Origin: Ignavibacteria bacterium UBA2373
Lineage (GTDB): Bacteria > Bacteroidota > Ignavibacteria > Kapaibacteriales > UBA961
NCBI GenBank assembly: GCA_002344005.1
Contig: DDTD01000092.1
Location: 1-36,119, forward strand
DNA length: 36,119 nucleotides
Reading direction: 5' to 3'
Positions 26,257 to 35,749 of this stretch are shown here, piece after piece. The position numbers were made by a program, and so were the translations under genes. Position 1 is the stretch's first letter, and each line of letters opens with the position of its first letter. The notes beneath the pieces are model-generated. The model saw nothing but the letters and a program-made list of their open reading frames with translations. It ran no database searches and was not told the origin of the DNA.

Positions 26257-26291
26257 GTATGCTCTCCGTAATCTTTGGATAAATATTACAA

Positions 26292-26299
26292 CAAAAATA
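26292..26299 (-). promoter_or_regulatory. Predicted -7 element for nuoJ inside the upstream T-tract
   Basis: TATTTTTG on the minus strand, 36 bases before the nuoJ GTG, within the T-rich tail of the dehydrogenase terminator. A leader of about 30 bases would contain the GGAG site. No clear TTG -33. Confidence 0.35.
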
Positions 26300-26308
26300 A
26301 AAAAATGA

Positions 26309-26341
26309 GACTCAATGATGCATATTTCAGACCATCGAGTC
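26309..26341 (-). terminator. Terminator of the glutamate dehydrogenase gene
   Basis: On the minus strand GACTCGATG pairs with CATTGAGTC (one G-T pair), followed by a long T-rich tract (26290-26306). It begins 21 bases after the stop codon. Confidence 0.75.
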
Positions 26342-26362
26342 CCTCATAGAGAAAAAAACTTA

Positions 26363-27805
26363 TTATGGGAAGATACCAAGTTGATAGTACGATACCGCAA
26401 TTTTATCAATAGCCGATATGAAAGCAGCAACACGCATATCATGAACATTTTTCTTTGTGCGCCAGATATTCATAATTTCATGATAGGAAGAAATCATCGT
26501 ATCCTCTAAACCAGAGTTTACAAGATCTTCTTCATCAGCACCACGAGTGAGCATTGAGCGTTCTTCTGCTGATAATGAATGACCTGTTAATTTTTCGACC
26601 ATGCTGACTAAGTTATGGTTACCGCGCTCATCGAAACGTTTATCCATACGACCAAAGCGAACATGGGAAAGATTTTTTAACCATTCAAAATAAGAAACAA
26701 CAACACCGCCTGCATTCAAAAACATATCAGGTATGATGAGAATACCTTTTTGTAAGAGAATAGGTTCTGCTGCCGCTGTGACAGGTCCGTTCGCGCCTTC
26801 GGCAATAATTTTTGCTTTGATTCTACCCGCATTGCCTAAGTTGATTTGAGCTTCTAAAGCGCAAGGAGCAAGAATATCACATTCATATTCCAATACGGAG
26901 TTTCCGTCTTCGATAAATGATGCACCTTCAAAACCCTTGATTGAACCCGTAGCATCATAATGTTTTTTGAGTGCTGGAATATCCAAACCATTCGGATTAA
27001 CAACAGCACCGTCCCATTCAATGATACCTGTGATAATACAGCCATGCTCGGCAAGGAATAATGCACTGTGATAGCCGACATTCCCAAAACCTTGCACAAT
27101 GATACGCTTATTTTGAAGTCCCGGTTCTAAACCTATTTGCTTCATTAGCTCAACATCATTGACTGTTTCACGTACGCCGAAGAATAAGCCGCGACCTGTA
27201 GCTTCGGTACGACCACGCACACCGCCTTGTGGAATAGGTTTACCGGTCACGCAGGCAATTGCATCAATTTCACGACCATTGAAGGCAGTATATGTATCGG
27301 CAATCCACGCCATTTCACGTGCACCGGAACCATAATCAGGCGCAGGTACGTCCACAGCAGGACCGATAAAGTTTTTATGGATAAGTTCTACTGTATAGCG
27401 TCGTGTGATACGCTCTAAATCCTCTACAGAATAATTTTTCGGGTTAATTTTAATACCACCTTTACCACCGCCGAAAGGTACATTCACAACAGCACATTTA
27501 TAGGTCATCAATGCAGACAAAGCCATTACTTCATCTTGATTAACCATATCGCTGAAACGAATTCCACCTTTACACGGTAGTTTATGCTGACTGTGTTCGG
27601 ATCGCCATGCTTGAATTACCTGCACTTCACCTTGGATTCTTACAGGGAACTGCATATAGTAAACCGAATTGCATGCACGGATTTGATCTAATAAACCTTT
27701 AGGATACTCAAGTAAAGCCGCTGCTTTATCAAAATTCATGTTTACTGACTCAAAAAACGGAATATTTTCCGGATTATGAGAAATGTCGTGATGTAATGTG
27801 GACAT
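26363..27805 (-). CDS. Glutamate dehydrogenase (Glu/Leu/Phe/Val family)
   Basis: A 480-residue hexameric-type dehydrogenase that interconverts glutamate with 2-oxoglutarate and ammonia. Key residues are visible: K79 (LPCKGGIRF), K103 (ALMTYKCAVV), catalytic K115 (VPFGGGKGGIKI) and D157 (VDVPAPDYGSG). The nucleotide-binding domain shows VQGFGNVGYHSALF, with an acidic E after the second strand (GIIEWDGAV) that often means NAD is preferred. Blocks such as LMTYKCAVV and FIGP-VDVPAPD resemble the animal mitochondrial enzyme more than E. coli GdhA. It lies between HPPD and nuoJ with its own terminator on either side, so it is probably a single-gene unit. It may feed amino-group nitrogen from amino acid breakdown. 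Confidence 0.93.
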   Translation of the reverse strand: MSTLHHDISHNPENIPFFESVNMNFDKAAALLEYPKGLLDQIRACNSVYYMQFPVRIQGEVQVIQAWRSEHSQHKLPCKGGIRFSDMVNQDEVMALSALMTYKCAVVNVPFGGGKGGIKINPKNYSVEDLERITRRYTVELIHKNFIGPAVDVPAPDYGSGAREMAWIADTYTAFNGREIDAIACVTGKPIPQGGVRGRTEATGRGLFFGVRETVNDVELMKQIGLEPGLQNKRIIVQGFGNVGYHSALFLAEHGCIITGIIEWDGAVVNPNGLDIPALKKHYDATGSIKGFEGASFIEDGNSVLEYECDILAPCALEAQINLGNAGRIKAKIIAEGANGPVTAAAEPILLQKGILIIPDMFLNAGGVVVSYFEWLKNLSHVRFGRMDKRFDERGNHNLVSMVEKLTGHSLSAEERSMLTRGADEEDLVNSGLEDTMISSYHEIMNIWRTKKNVHDMRVAAFISAIDKIAVSYYQLGIFP

Positions 27806-27841
27806 AAATAATTTTTAGTTAATTGTGAATAATTACGGTTA

Positions 27842-27849
27842 CAAAAATA
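27842..27849 (-). promoter_or_regulatory. Predicted -7 element for glutamate dehydrogenase in the upstream T-tract
   Basis: TATTTTTG on the minus strand, 36 bases before the ATG at 27805. It overlaps the T-tract of the HPPD terminator. The surrounding bases match those at the nuoJ site. Confidence 0.35.
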
Positions 27850-27850
27850 A

Positions 27851-27875
27851 GCCCTTTGAGTATTCCCCGAAGGGC
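27851..27875 (-). terminator. Terminator of the HPPD gene
   Basis: GCCCTT/AAGGGC, a perfect 6-bp stem followed on the minus strand by TTATTTTTG. It begins 7 bases after the stop. Confidence 0.7.
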
Positions 27876-27882
27876 AATAATC

Positions 27883-29004
27883 TTACAAATTGCCGCGAGA
27901 TGCCTGTTCGCGCTCAATTGCTTCGAATAATGCCTTAAAATTACCTTTGCCGAATGACTCCCCGCCTTTGCGTTGAATAATTTCAAAAAACAAGGTAGGG
28001 CGATCTTCAACCGGACGTGTAAATAATTGCAGCATATAGCCTTTATCGTCACGATCTACCAGAATTCCTAATTCACGCAGAATGGATATTTCTTCATCAA
28101 TATTGCCAACACGCTGCAATAAATCATCATAATACGCATCGGGAGTACGAATAAATTCTATGCCATTTTGTCGCAATGCTTTAATAGTTTCGATAATATT
28201 TTCCGATTCCATTGCCACATGTTGCACACCTGCGCCATTATTAAATTGTACATATTCCTCAATTTGTGATTTTTTCATACCTTCGGCAGGCTCATTTATA
28301 GGGAATTTTATCCACTTATTCTCATTGGCAACGACGGTAGAACGCAATGCTGAATATTCGGTAGAAATATCTTTATCATCAAATGATACAAAACGGCTGA
28401 AACCAAATACATCATTGTAAAAATTCACCATATTTTCCATTTGATTCCAATCCATATTACCAACAATATGATCAACATATTGTAATCCAACCGATTGTGC
28501 AAGCATGTCCTTTGGGGTGGGTTTGAATCCGGGAAGGAATATCCCCGTGTAATTTTTCCTTTCGACAAAGGTATGTATAACATCACCATACGTTGCTACC
28601 GCACTCAAAGTGACACTGCCAAATTCATCTTCAACTGTATAAGGTTCAGTAACGGGCGTAGCTCCGCGAGATGTTGTGATGGCAAAAGCTTCGGTAGCAT
28701 TGGCAACCGTTAATGCTATATCCTTTACGCCGTCCCCATGTTTCACCAAAAACTCATTCGCAGGATGCGCCGCCGTTAATGGTGTGGTCAAAACAAAGTT
28801 AATTTTATTCTGACGTAAACAATACGACGCTGTCTCGCGATGTCCCGTTTCCGGTCCACGATACGCCACTAATTCAAAACCAAAAGCTCGACGATAATAA
28901 TATGCTGCTTGACGAGCATTGCCGACATAAAATTCCAAGTGATTTGTACCTAAGATTTCGAACAAATCATGGCTTTCTGTTGCTAATTCGGCAGATGTTT
29001 GCAT
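27883..29004 (-). CDS. hppD: 4-hydroxyphenylpyruvate dioxygenase
   Basis: A 373-residue non-haem Fe(II) dioxygenase that converts 4-hydroxyphenylpyruvate to homogentisate in tyrosine breakdown. The three iron ligands are visible: H179 (LQYVDHIVGNM), H262 (GVQHVAMES) and E341 (LFFEIIQRKG). The C-terminal helix block FGKGNFKALFEAIEREQASR is a strong family mark. It has two vicinal-oxygen-chelate halves and normal length. GGGAG lies nine bases before the ATG. A HisC-type aminotransferase gene ends 27 bases upstream, suggesting a tyrosine to homogentisate operon. Homogentisate dioxygenase and the later steps are not in the window. Confidence 0.96.
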   Translation of the reverse strand: MQTSAELATESHDLFEILGTNHLEFYVGNARQAAYYYRRAFGFELVAYRGPETGHRETASYCLRQNKINFVLTTPLTAAHPANEFLVKHGDGVKDIALTVANATEAFAITTSRGATPVTEPYTVEDEFGSVTLSAVATYGDVIHTFVERKNYTGIFLPGFKPTPKDMLAQSVGLQYVDHIVGNMDWNQMENMVNFYNDVFGFSRFVSFDDKDISTEYSALRSTVVANENKWIKFPINEPAEGMKKSQIEEYVQFNNGAGVQHVAMESENIIETIKALRQNGIEFIRTPDAYYDDLLQRVGNIDEEISILRELGILVDRDDKGYMLQLFTRPVEDRPTLFFEIIQRKGGESFGKGNFKALFEAIEREQASRGNL

Positions 29005-29031
29005 TCGCTGTAACTCCCTAAAAAATAATAT

Positions 29032-30156
29032 TTATTGTTCATTCATAATAAGTTCAGGCATATCGGCGATAAGTTCTTCCACCGTTGCCAGCATCCTGTC
29101 ATTTTGTAATGGCAGCCCCGTACTGATTCGCACACATGTCGGCATACCAAATCCTTGCAATGGGCGAGTGATAATACCCTTTCTGAGCAAACGCTCATAA
29201 AGTGCTTGGGCATTTTCTACCGAAAAACACTCAATCATAATAAAATTGGCTGCCGAGTAAGGAACACGCAAACCCCACTCCAAAGTTTTTGCATAAATTC
29301 GACGTAACTCACTACTATTCATTTCAACTGTAGCACGCAAAAACTCTTCATCTTGTAATGCGCCCAAGCCCGCTGCAGCACCGGGACCCGTAGGATCGAA
29401 AGATAATTTGACACGCATCATCGCATCAATAATCTCCGGTGAAGCAATCCCATAGCCAATGCGCAAAGAAGCCAAACCATACACTTTTGAAAATGTCCGT
29501 AATGTTAAAACATTGGGGTATGTGTAAGATAATGAGTCGGGATAATCTTGTTCCAAATCACGGCTGTATTCAAAGTATGCTTCGTCCATTATCACCAGAA
29601 CGGAATCGGGCACTTTTGCCATAAGTCGTTCATATTCTTCGCCTGTGATATATGTTCCCGTTGGGTTATTAGCATTTGCTATATAAAGAATTTTCGTTGT
29701 CGGCTCAATGGCATCTGCAAGTGCATCAACATCAAAACGATAGTCCTTAGTCAATGGTATAAGTTTCTTTTTAGCACCCGAAAGTGACGCAGCAACAGTG
29801 AAACCTGCAAAAGTGCCTTGCGCTGACAACAATGTATCATGTTGCGAATCCGTAAATGCTCGAATGGCTGTGTGTATCAATGCATCAGAACCATTATGGC
29901 AGATTACTTGCTCAAACCCAACACCAAAACGCTGCGCAATAGCTTTACGCAATGCCATACCACCATCATTGTAAATAGATGCTTTTTCAACAGCTTGTTT
30001 AGCATATTCTAATGCAATCGGTGATGCACCTAATGGATTCTCGTTCGATGCCAATTTGATTAAATCGGTCAAACCATATTTTTCACGGATTTCTTCAATG
30101 GATTGCCCCGGTTTATATGCCGCCGAGTTTTGTATGTTTGAAGGTAATATAATCAT
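29032..30156 (-). CDS. HisC-type aminotransferase (histidinol-phosphate or aromatic)
   Basis: A 374-residue fold-type I aminotransferase of the HisC branch. PLP residues are N164 (NANNPTGT), D191 and Y194 (MDEAYFEY), K224 (RTFSKVYGLASLRIGYG), and a C-terminal CVRIST with the carboxylate Arg. The N-terminal KLASNENPLGAS is also typical. HisC homologues act either in histidine synthesis or on aromatic amino acids. Here no other his gene is near, and HPPD follows after 27 bases, so a tyrosine aminotransferase role (making 4-hydroxyphenylpyruvate) fits the context; this is inference. It is first in the operon and has a well-formed TTG-N21-TAGTTTTG promoter. Confidence 0.9.
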   Translation of the reverse strand: MIILPSNIQNSAAYKPGQSIEEIREKYGLTDLIKLASNENPLGASPIALEYAKQAVEKASIYNDGGMALRKAIAQRFGVGFEQVICHNGSDALIHTAIRAFTDSQHDTLLSAQGTFAGFTVAASLSGAKKKLIPLTKDYRFDVDALADAIEPTTKILYIANANNPTGTYITGEEYERLMAKVPDSVLVIMDEAYFEYSRDLEQDYPDSLSYTYPNVLTLRTFSKVYGLASLRIGYGIASPEIIDAMMRVKLSFDPTGPGAAAGLGALQDEEFLRATVEMNSSELRRIYAKTLEWGLRVPYSAANFIMIECFSVENAQALYERLLRKGIITRPLQGFGMPTCVRISTGLPLQNDRMLATVEELIADMPELIMNEQ

Positions 30157-30180
30157 AACTGCAAGTATTGTTTAGGTCTG

Positions 30181-30212
30181 CAAAACTACGAATGATGAAC
30201 GATACAGTACAA
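30181..30212 (-). promoter_or_regulatory. Bacteroidota-type promoter of the HisC-HPPD operon
   Basis: TAGTTTTG (30181-30188) with TTG at 30210-30212, exactly 21 bases apart on the minus strand. The expected start is about 20 bases before the ATG. The spacing equals that at the giant surface protein gene. Confidence 0.6.
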
Positions 30213-30338
30213 CATTCACTTGAGGATTTTTCTATTGTGATGCACTGATCCCACGATGAAGCGAACAAATATAACACCGCTCTCTCTTATCAAGCTGATT
30301 CCTTTTCGTAATTTGCACAATATTATCGAAGCGCAAAC

Positions 30339-32186
30339 ATGGAGTCCATCATAAAATTATTGCCGGAGTTTCTGGCTAATCAAATTGCCGCAGGCGAGGT
30401 TGTCCAAAGACCGGAATCTGTTATTAAAGAACTTGTCGAAAATGCGATTGATGCAGGTGCAACAAGCATCGCTGTTGTCATACATCAAGCCGGAAAATCG
30501 CTAATGCACATTATTGACAATGGAAAAGGTATGTCTCCCGAAGATTTGCCTCTTGCAATCAAAAGACATGCAACAAGCAAAATAGCTTCGGTGGATGATT
30601 TGCACAGAATTATGACTTTAGGATTCAGAGGCGAAGCTCTTGCTTCAATTTCTGCCGTGGCTTTGCTCGAAATTCGCTCCAAACAAAGCAATCAAGACAT
30701 CGGATACAGATTATTGGCAGAACCGCTCAAACCCGAAACCATCGAACCATTCCATTGTGATAAAGGTACTCAAGTCATTGTGAAAAACCTTTTTTTCAAT
30801 GTTCCGGCTCGTAAAAAATTTCTCCGTTCCACCATTACGGAATTTAGGCATATTTCCGAAACAATGATCAAGTTTGCTTTGGCAAGACCTGATATTCGTT
30901 TCAGCTTCTCCGATGAAAAATCAGCAATCATAGACGTTCATCCCGAATCATTGCAAGAAAGAATCCGCTCTCTGTGCGGTAATGCCATTGCCGATGCCCT
31001 GCATGAATTACACTTTGAACGCGATGGCATAATATTGAACGGCTATGTCGGTAATCCTTCAACAGCACAACACACAAGAGGAAATCAGTATTTATTTTTA
31101 AATGGACGAGCTATTGTCAGCCGTTCCTTAAATTTTGCCATTTCTCAAGTCTATGAGCCATTTATTGCAAAAAACACTTTTCCTTTTTTTGTGATAAATA
31201 TTTCTGTTAATCCCGAATCGGTTGATGTGAATATTCATCCTCAAAAACATGAAGTAAAATTTGATAATGAAAGGGCTCTTTTCAGTATAATACAAGAAGC
31301 AACATTAAAAGCATTAAATACTGCTCATGATATTCCGGTCATTACTTCACCGGAATTTATTGCACAACAACCTTTTGCATCATTCGGCAATAATAATGAA
31401 TTAGTAAATCGAGTAACAGGTGAAATAATATCACCTTCATCGTCCAAAAATACATCAGGTTCTTCGTCAGATTTCAGGCAGCAAATTCCTTCATCAAAAC
31501 ATAGTGAATGGAATTCGAAAAAACCATTTATTTCACAACAAGAAATAAGCGCGTATGAAGCATTATTCGGAAAAAACTCAACACAGGACAACGATGTAAC
31601 TACTCCCCTTTTTACACCCGAAGAACAATCGCTGTCTGTATCGCAAATCCACAATAGCTATATCGTTTATCAATCTGCTGACGGATTATATATCATAGAT
31701 CAACACAATGCCCATGTGCGAATACTCTATGACAAAGCAATACAATCACTTACAAGAGAAAAAAACACGCAGGAATTACTGTTTCCGGTTACGGTACCAT
31801 TAACAACAACGGAAAAAATGCTTGCAGAAGAATTATATGAAAATCTCCTTGATTTCGGATTTTCGTTTTCTTTCGATAATAATACGGTCATTATTACAGC
31901 AGTGCCATCTCATGTGCCGCACGGTAAAGAGGAGCAAGAACTCAAAAAATTATTAGCACATATTGAAGAAGATATTTCCTCGGCACAATTAGATGCTCAA
32001 AGAAAAATCGCATTAGCGTATGCACGAAGTCATGCAATTTCTTCAGGCACGGTATTATCACAAGAAGAAATGAAAGCTATTGTTCATGAAGTAGAAAAAA
32101 TGGGCAAAAAGCCAATTAATCCTTATGGTAAACCAATTATGATGAGTATCTCACTTGAGGATTTTATTCGAACATTTAGAAATTGA
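30339..32186 (+). CDS. mutL: DNA mismatch repair protein MutL
   Basis: A 615-residue MutL. The N-terminal GHKL ATPase has VIKELVENAIDAGA (28-41), IIDNGKGM (58-65) and TLGFRGEALASISAV (93-107). The transducer domain follows to ~335, then a Ser/Asn-rich linker (~335-430) and the dimer domain. A clamp-binding motif QELLFP is at 478-483. The endonuclease motif is degenerate: the DQHA-x2-E-x4-E site reads DQHNAHVRILYD (454-465), so the first Glu is Val, and the last CPHGRP-like metal motif reads NPYGKP (594-599). It may therefore lack nicking activity; I recall similar changes in other Bacteroidota. It coordinates repair with MutS. Divergent from the HisC-type gene. Confidence 0.95.
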   Translation: MESIIKLLPEFLANQIAAGEVVQRPESVIKELVENAIDAGATSIAVVIHQAGKSLMHIIDNGKGMSPEDLPLAIKRHATSKIASVDDLHRIMTLGFRGEALASISAVALLEIRSKQSNQDIGYRLLAEPLKPETIEPFHCDKGTQVIVKNLFFNVPARKKFLRSTITEFRHISETMIKFALARPDIRFSFSDEKSAIIDVHPESLQERIRSLCGNAIADALHELHFERDGIILNGYVGNPSTAQHTRGNQYLFLNGRAIVSRSLNFAISQVYEPFIAKNTFPFFVINISVNPESVDVNIHPQKHEVKFDNERALFSIIQEATLKALNTAHDIPVITSPEFIAQQPFASFGNNNELVNRVTGEIISPSSSKNTSGSSSDFRQQIPSSKHSEWNSKKPFISQQEISAYEALFGKNSTQDNDVTTPLFTPEEQSLSVSQIHNSYIVYQSADGLYIIDQHNAHVRILYDKAIQSLTREKNTQELLFPVTVPLTTTEKMLAEELYENLLDFGFSFSFDNNTVIITAVPSHVPHGKEEQELKKLLAHIEEDISSAQLDAQRKIALAYARSHAISSGTVLSQEEMKAIVHEVEKMGKKPINPYGKPIMMSISLEDFIRTFRN

Positions 32187-32345
32187 TATGACAAGAATTA
32201 TCACACCGGAAATATGGGGAAGAAATTAAAATTCAATTTTTTATCTCAATATGATAGCGTAAGTAAAAAATCATATTTACAAATTATATGCACAAACAAT
32301 AATTTTATGAGACGATACAGAATGTATGTGGCGCGAAACAGGATA

Positions 32346-34208
32346 TTATATTTCCCTCCCAAAATATTGGTATAAAGTATCCGTAACTTTTATACCGACG
32401 CATTTTTCCAGTTCATGTCTTTCAGCTTTTTTCACATTTTCTACCGACCCAAAGGTAATTAACAATTTTTGAGCAGTTTTTTCTCCGATGCCGTCAATAC
32501 CTGTCAATTCCGTTTGAAATGTACGCTTATCACGCAGTGTACGATGATATTCGATGGCAAAACGATGCGCCTCATCACGTAATGATTGAATAAGCCGTAA
32601 TGATGTTGATGTTTTGGGTAACATCACAGATTCTGATTGAAATGGCAAAAAAATTTCTTCTAACCTTTTCGCCAAACCAATAACAGGAATCTGAGGATAC
32701 AAACCAAGAATTGTCAAAACTTCAACGGCGGCAGATAATTGTCCTTTACCACCATCAATAATAATCAAATCAGGTTTTTCTGTCTTTTCTGCTAAGACAC
32801 GACTATAACGACGTTCAACCACTTCACGCATGGCTGCAAAATCATCATTTCCTTGTACTGTTTTTAGCTTAAATCGGCGATAATCATTTTTTTTCGGTTT
32901 ACCATCAATAAAACATACCATTGATGACACATAATCAGAGCCTTGCATATGTGAATTATCGAAACACTCGATGCGACGCGGTGGTGAAGATAAACGCAAA
33001 TCTCTTTGCAATGCAGCAATGCCACGCGGTAAAGCATTTTCTTTTGCGGCTCTTTGCACGTGAAGTTCACGCAATAAATAATCGGCATTCGTTTTTGCCA
33101 ATGATATAAGTTTCTTTTTATCGCCAATTTTAGGAATAGTAAATTCTATACGAGAACCTCTGCGTTTTTCAAGCCACTCTGCAATAATGTCAGCACTTTC
33201 AATTTCTTCTTGCAAAATTATTTCTTCAGGAATCATATCCGTATCAATATACCATTTTTCAACAGTTTGGCGCAATATCTCCGATTCTGTTTGTTCAACA
33301 GAATTACCGATATAAAAATGTCGTTTTCCAATCATTTTTCCTTCACGCACGGTAAAGACAACAACGCAAGCATCTTCATCGTCACGAGATAAAGCAAAAA
33401 TATCTTGATCTTTATCATCGGCAGATACTATTTTTTGTTTTGAAACATATTCTTTTAAAATGACTAAACGGTTTCTTAATTCGGCGGCGCTCTCGAAGCG
33501 TAATTCATCAGCAGCACGCATCATTTCTGCTTCAATATTTTGTTCCAACTCCTTGGTTTTTCCTTGTAATATAGCAACTACACTTTTTATATGCTCCATA
33601 TAATGAACTTGATTGACAAAATCTTCACATGGACCCTCACATCGTTTAATATGATAATCAAGACACACCTTGTATTTTTTTTTCTCAATAGACTCTTCAG
33701 TTAAGGGCAAATCACAACTTCTCAATGGGAACATTGAGCGCAAGGTATCCAATAAATAATACATATAACGCCCATCAGTATAAGGTCCGAAATATTTACT
33801 TCCGTCACGTATTACTTTTCTCGTAGAAAATACTCGTGGAAACGGCTCTTTGGTTATCCGAATATAAGGATACGTTTTATCATCTTTCAATAAAACATTG
33901 TATCGTGGCTTTAATTCCTTAATGAGATTATTTTCGAGCAAAAGTGCTTCGGGCTCTGAATCCGTAATAATCGTCTCAATATTGCGAATTTTTGCAATCA
34001 TAGCCATACTTTTTGCATCACGCTTTTTTCCTTGAAGAAAATACTGACTTACCCTGCGCTTCAAATTTTTTGCTTTTCCAACATAAATCACCACACCCTT
34101 ATCATTTTTGAACTGATAGATACCCGCATTTGTAGGCAACTGAGGCAGCAAATGTTTGATATATGTATTTTCAGATTCTGTATTCATAGCGTTTGTTTTT
34201 GTTTTCAT
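32346..34208 (-). CDS. uvrC: UvrABC excision nuclease subunit C
   Basis: A 620-residue UvrC for dual incision in nucleotide excision repair. The N-terminal GIY-YIG nuclease starts near residue 29 (NAGIYQFKNDKG, VVIYVGKAKNLKRR). Cysteines in LRSCDL and CLDYHIKRCEGPC match the iron-sulfur ligands known in UvrC. A UVR motif for UvrB binding is near 215-250 (DELRFESAAELRNRL). The RNase H-like nuclease half follows (IECFDNSHMQGSD, LIIIDGGKGQLSAA), then tandem helix-hairpin-helix motifs at the end (GIDGIGEKTAQKLL). ATG at 34208 was taken; a second ATG is seven codons inside. It converges on mutL across 159 bases (32187-32345) in which I see no gene or clear terminator. Confidence 0.96.
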   Translation of the reverse strand: MKTKTNAMNTESENTYIKHLLPQLPTNAGIYQFKNDKGVVIYVGKAKNLKRRVSQYFLQGKKRDAKSMAMIAKIRNIETIITDSEPEALLLENNLIKELKPRYNVLLKDDKTYPYIRITKEPFPRVFSTRKVIRDGSKYFGPYTDGRYMYYLLDTLRSMFPLRSCDLPLTEESIEKKKYKVCLDYHIKRCEGPCEDFVNQVHYMEHIKSVVAILQGKTKELEQNIEAEMMRAADELRFESAAELRNRLVILKEYVSKQKIVSADDKDQDIFALSRDDEDACVVVFTVREGKMIGKRHFYIGNSVEQTESEILRQTVEKWYIDTDMIPEEIILQEEIESADIIAEWLEKRRGSRIEFTIPKIGDKKKLISLAKTNADYLLRELHVQRAAKENALPRGIAALQRDLRLSSPPRRIECFDNSHMQGSDYVSSMVCFIDGKPKKNDYRRFKLKTVQGNDDFAAMREVVERRYSRVLAEKTEKPDLIIIDGGKGQLSAAVEVLTILGLYPQIPVIGLAKRLEEIFLPFQSESVMLPKTSTSLRLIQSLRDEAHRFAIEYHRTLRDKRTFQTELTGIDGIGEKTAQKLLITFGSVENVKKAERHELEKCVGIKVTDTLYQYFGREI

Positions 34209-34282
34209 GGAGAAATCACGTAATTTCGCAATATACGATATAGACGCGGATTAAAATAATATCAGTCACGAGTTTGAAATCT

Positions 34283-35725
34283 ATGCAAGCAACAACACCC
34301 TCGAAGAGCGATATGCAACGATCGCTAAGTCTTTTTGACTCAACGATGTTAGTCATTGGTTCCATGGTCGGCAGCGGCATCTTCATTGTCAGTGCGGACA
34401 TCTCACGCCAAGTCGGCAGTCCTTTCCTTTTACTGTTAGCATGGGCTTTGACAGGGGTCATCACACTGATAGCTGCTCTCAGCTATGGCGAACTTGCCGG
34501 CATGATGCCCTCCGCAGGCGGTCAATATGTTTATCTGCGCGAAGCATATAATAATCGTATTGCTTTTCTCTATGGATGGACACTTTTTCTTGTCATTCAA
34601 ACTGGAACTATTGCTGCTGTTGCCGTAGCATTTGCAAAATTTACCGCTGTCTTTTTTCCCGCAGTCTCTGAAAATTCACAACTATTTTCACTTCCTTTGG
34701 GGCAATCTTCATTTACTATTTCCGGTGCACAAATTCTTGCCGTCATCAGTATCTGGGTCTTAACGCTTATTAATATTCGCGGTGTGCAAGCCGGTAAAAT
34801 TGTCCAAAATATCTTTACTTCATCAAAATCATTGGCACTTGCCTTTGTCATTTTACTCGGTATCATTATCGGGAGTAATGCTAATGCCATCAATGCAAAT
34901 TTTGGCGATAATTTTTTTGTCATTCATGGCGATGCTTCCAACCTTGATCTATGGTCATTATTTCTTGTCTTTTGTGCTGCTTTAGTGGGAAGTATTTTTT
35001 CAAGTGATGCATGGAATAATATTACATTTACCGCAGGTGAAGTGCGCAATCCCAAGCGTACCATCCCTTTAAGTTTAGCCATTGGAACGGGTATTGTCAC
35101 ATTATTATATATTACCGCAAATATCTCATATCTTATGGTCTTACCTTTACATGGTGATGCGATGGCACTCGATGTAATAGGCAAAGGAATACAATATGCT
35201 GTCAATGATCGTGTGGGAACTGCTGCAATATCTGTTATTTTGGGAAATAATGCAGTGTTAGTGATGGCTGCATTAATTATGGTTTCGACATTCGGTTGCA
35301 ATAATGGGCTTATTCTCTCCGGCGCAAGAGCATATTATGCGATGGCAAAAGATGCTTTATTTTTTAAGCGGGCAGCGGAATTAAATAAGCAAGGTGTCCC
35401 CCAAAATGCACTTATTATCCAAGCGATTTGGGCTTCCCTACTTTGTCTTTCCGGCGGCTATGGCGCACTGTTGGATTATGTCGTCTTTGCAGTATTACTT
35501 TTCTATATTTTGACTATAGCCGGAATATTTATTTTACGGAAAAAACAACCATCGGCAGAACGTCCTTACAAAGCATTCGGTTATCCTATTTTACCCGGTC
35601 TTTATATTGTTCTTGCTTCAATCATTGCACTTGTTTTGCTCTTTGAGAAAAGTGACACCTCTTTACCCGGCTTATTCATTGTTCTTCTCGGCATCCCCGT
35701 CTATGAATTTATGAAGAGAAGATAA
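34283..35725 (+). CDS. APC-family amino acid permease
   Basis: A 480-residue inner-membrane protein with about twelve hydrophobic spans. The first span holds the APC signature VIGSMVGSGIFIV, where the unwound GSG binds the amino-acid backbone; the third has AALSYGELAGMMPSAGGQYVYLREA, typical of the LAT/APC branch. A late ERPYKAFGYPILPGLYI block is characteristic of that group (SteT-like serine/threonine exchangers and relatives). It likely imports amino acids, matching the catabolic genes nearby, but the substrate is unknown. ATG at 34283 was chosen; an in-frame TTG at 34274 would add three residues. It is divergent from uvrC with 74 bases between. Confidence 0.93.
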   Translation: MQATTPSKSDMQRSLSLFDSTMLVIGSMVGSGIFIVSADISRQVGSPFLLLLAWALTGVITLIAALSYGELAGMMPSAGGQYVYLREAYNNRIAFLYGWTLFLVIQTGTIAAVAVAFAKFTAVFFPAVSENSQLFSLPLGQSSFTISGAQILAVISIWVLTLINIRGVQAGKIVQNIFTSSKSLALAFVILLGIIIGSNANAINANFGDNFFVIHGDASNLDLWSLFLVFCAALVGSIFSSDAWNNITFTAGEVRNPKRTIPLSLAIGTGIVTLLYITANISYLMVLPLHGDAMALDVIGKGIQYAVNDRVGTAAISVILGNNAVLVMAALIMVSTFGCNNGLILSGARAYYAMAKDALFFKRAAELNKQGVPQNALIIQAIWASLLCLSGGYGALLDYVVFAVLLFYILTIAGIFILRKKQPSAERPYKAFGYPILPGLYIVLASIIALVLLFEKSDTSLPGLFIVLLGIPVYEFMKRR

Positions 35726-35749
35726 AGAGATGATTACGTTTTATAAAAA

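Noticed and set aside
32187..32345. Terminator between mutL and uvrC
   Set aside because: A/T-rich with short AAATT/AATTT complementarity but loop too small; no credible stem with T-tract.
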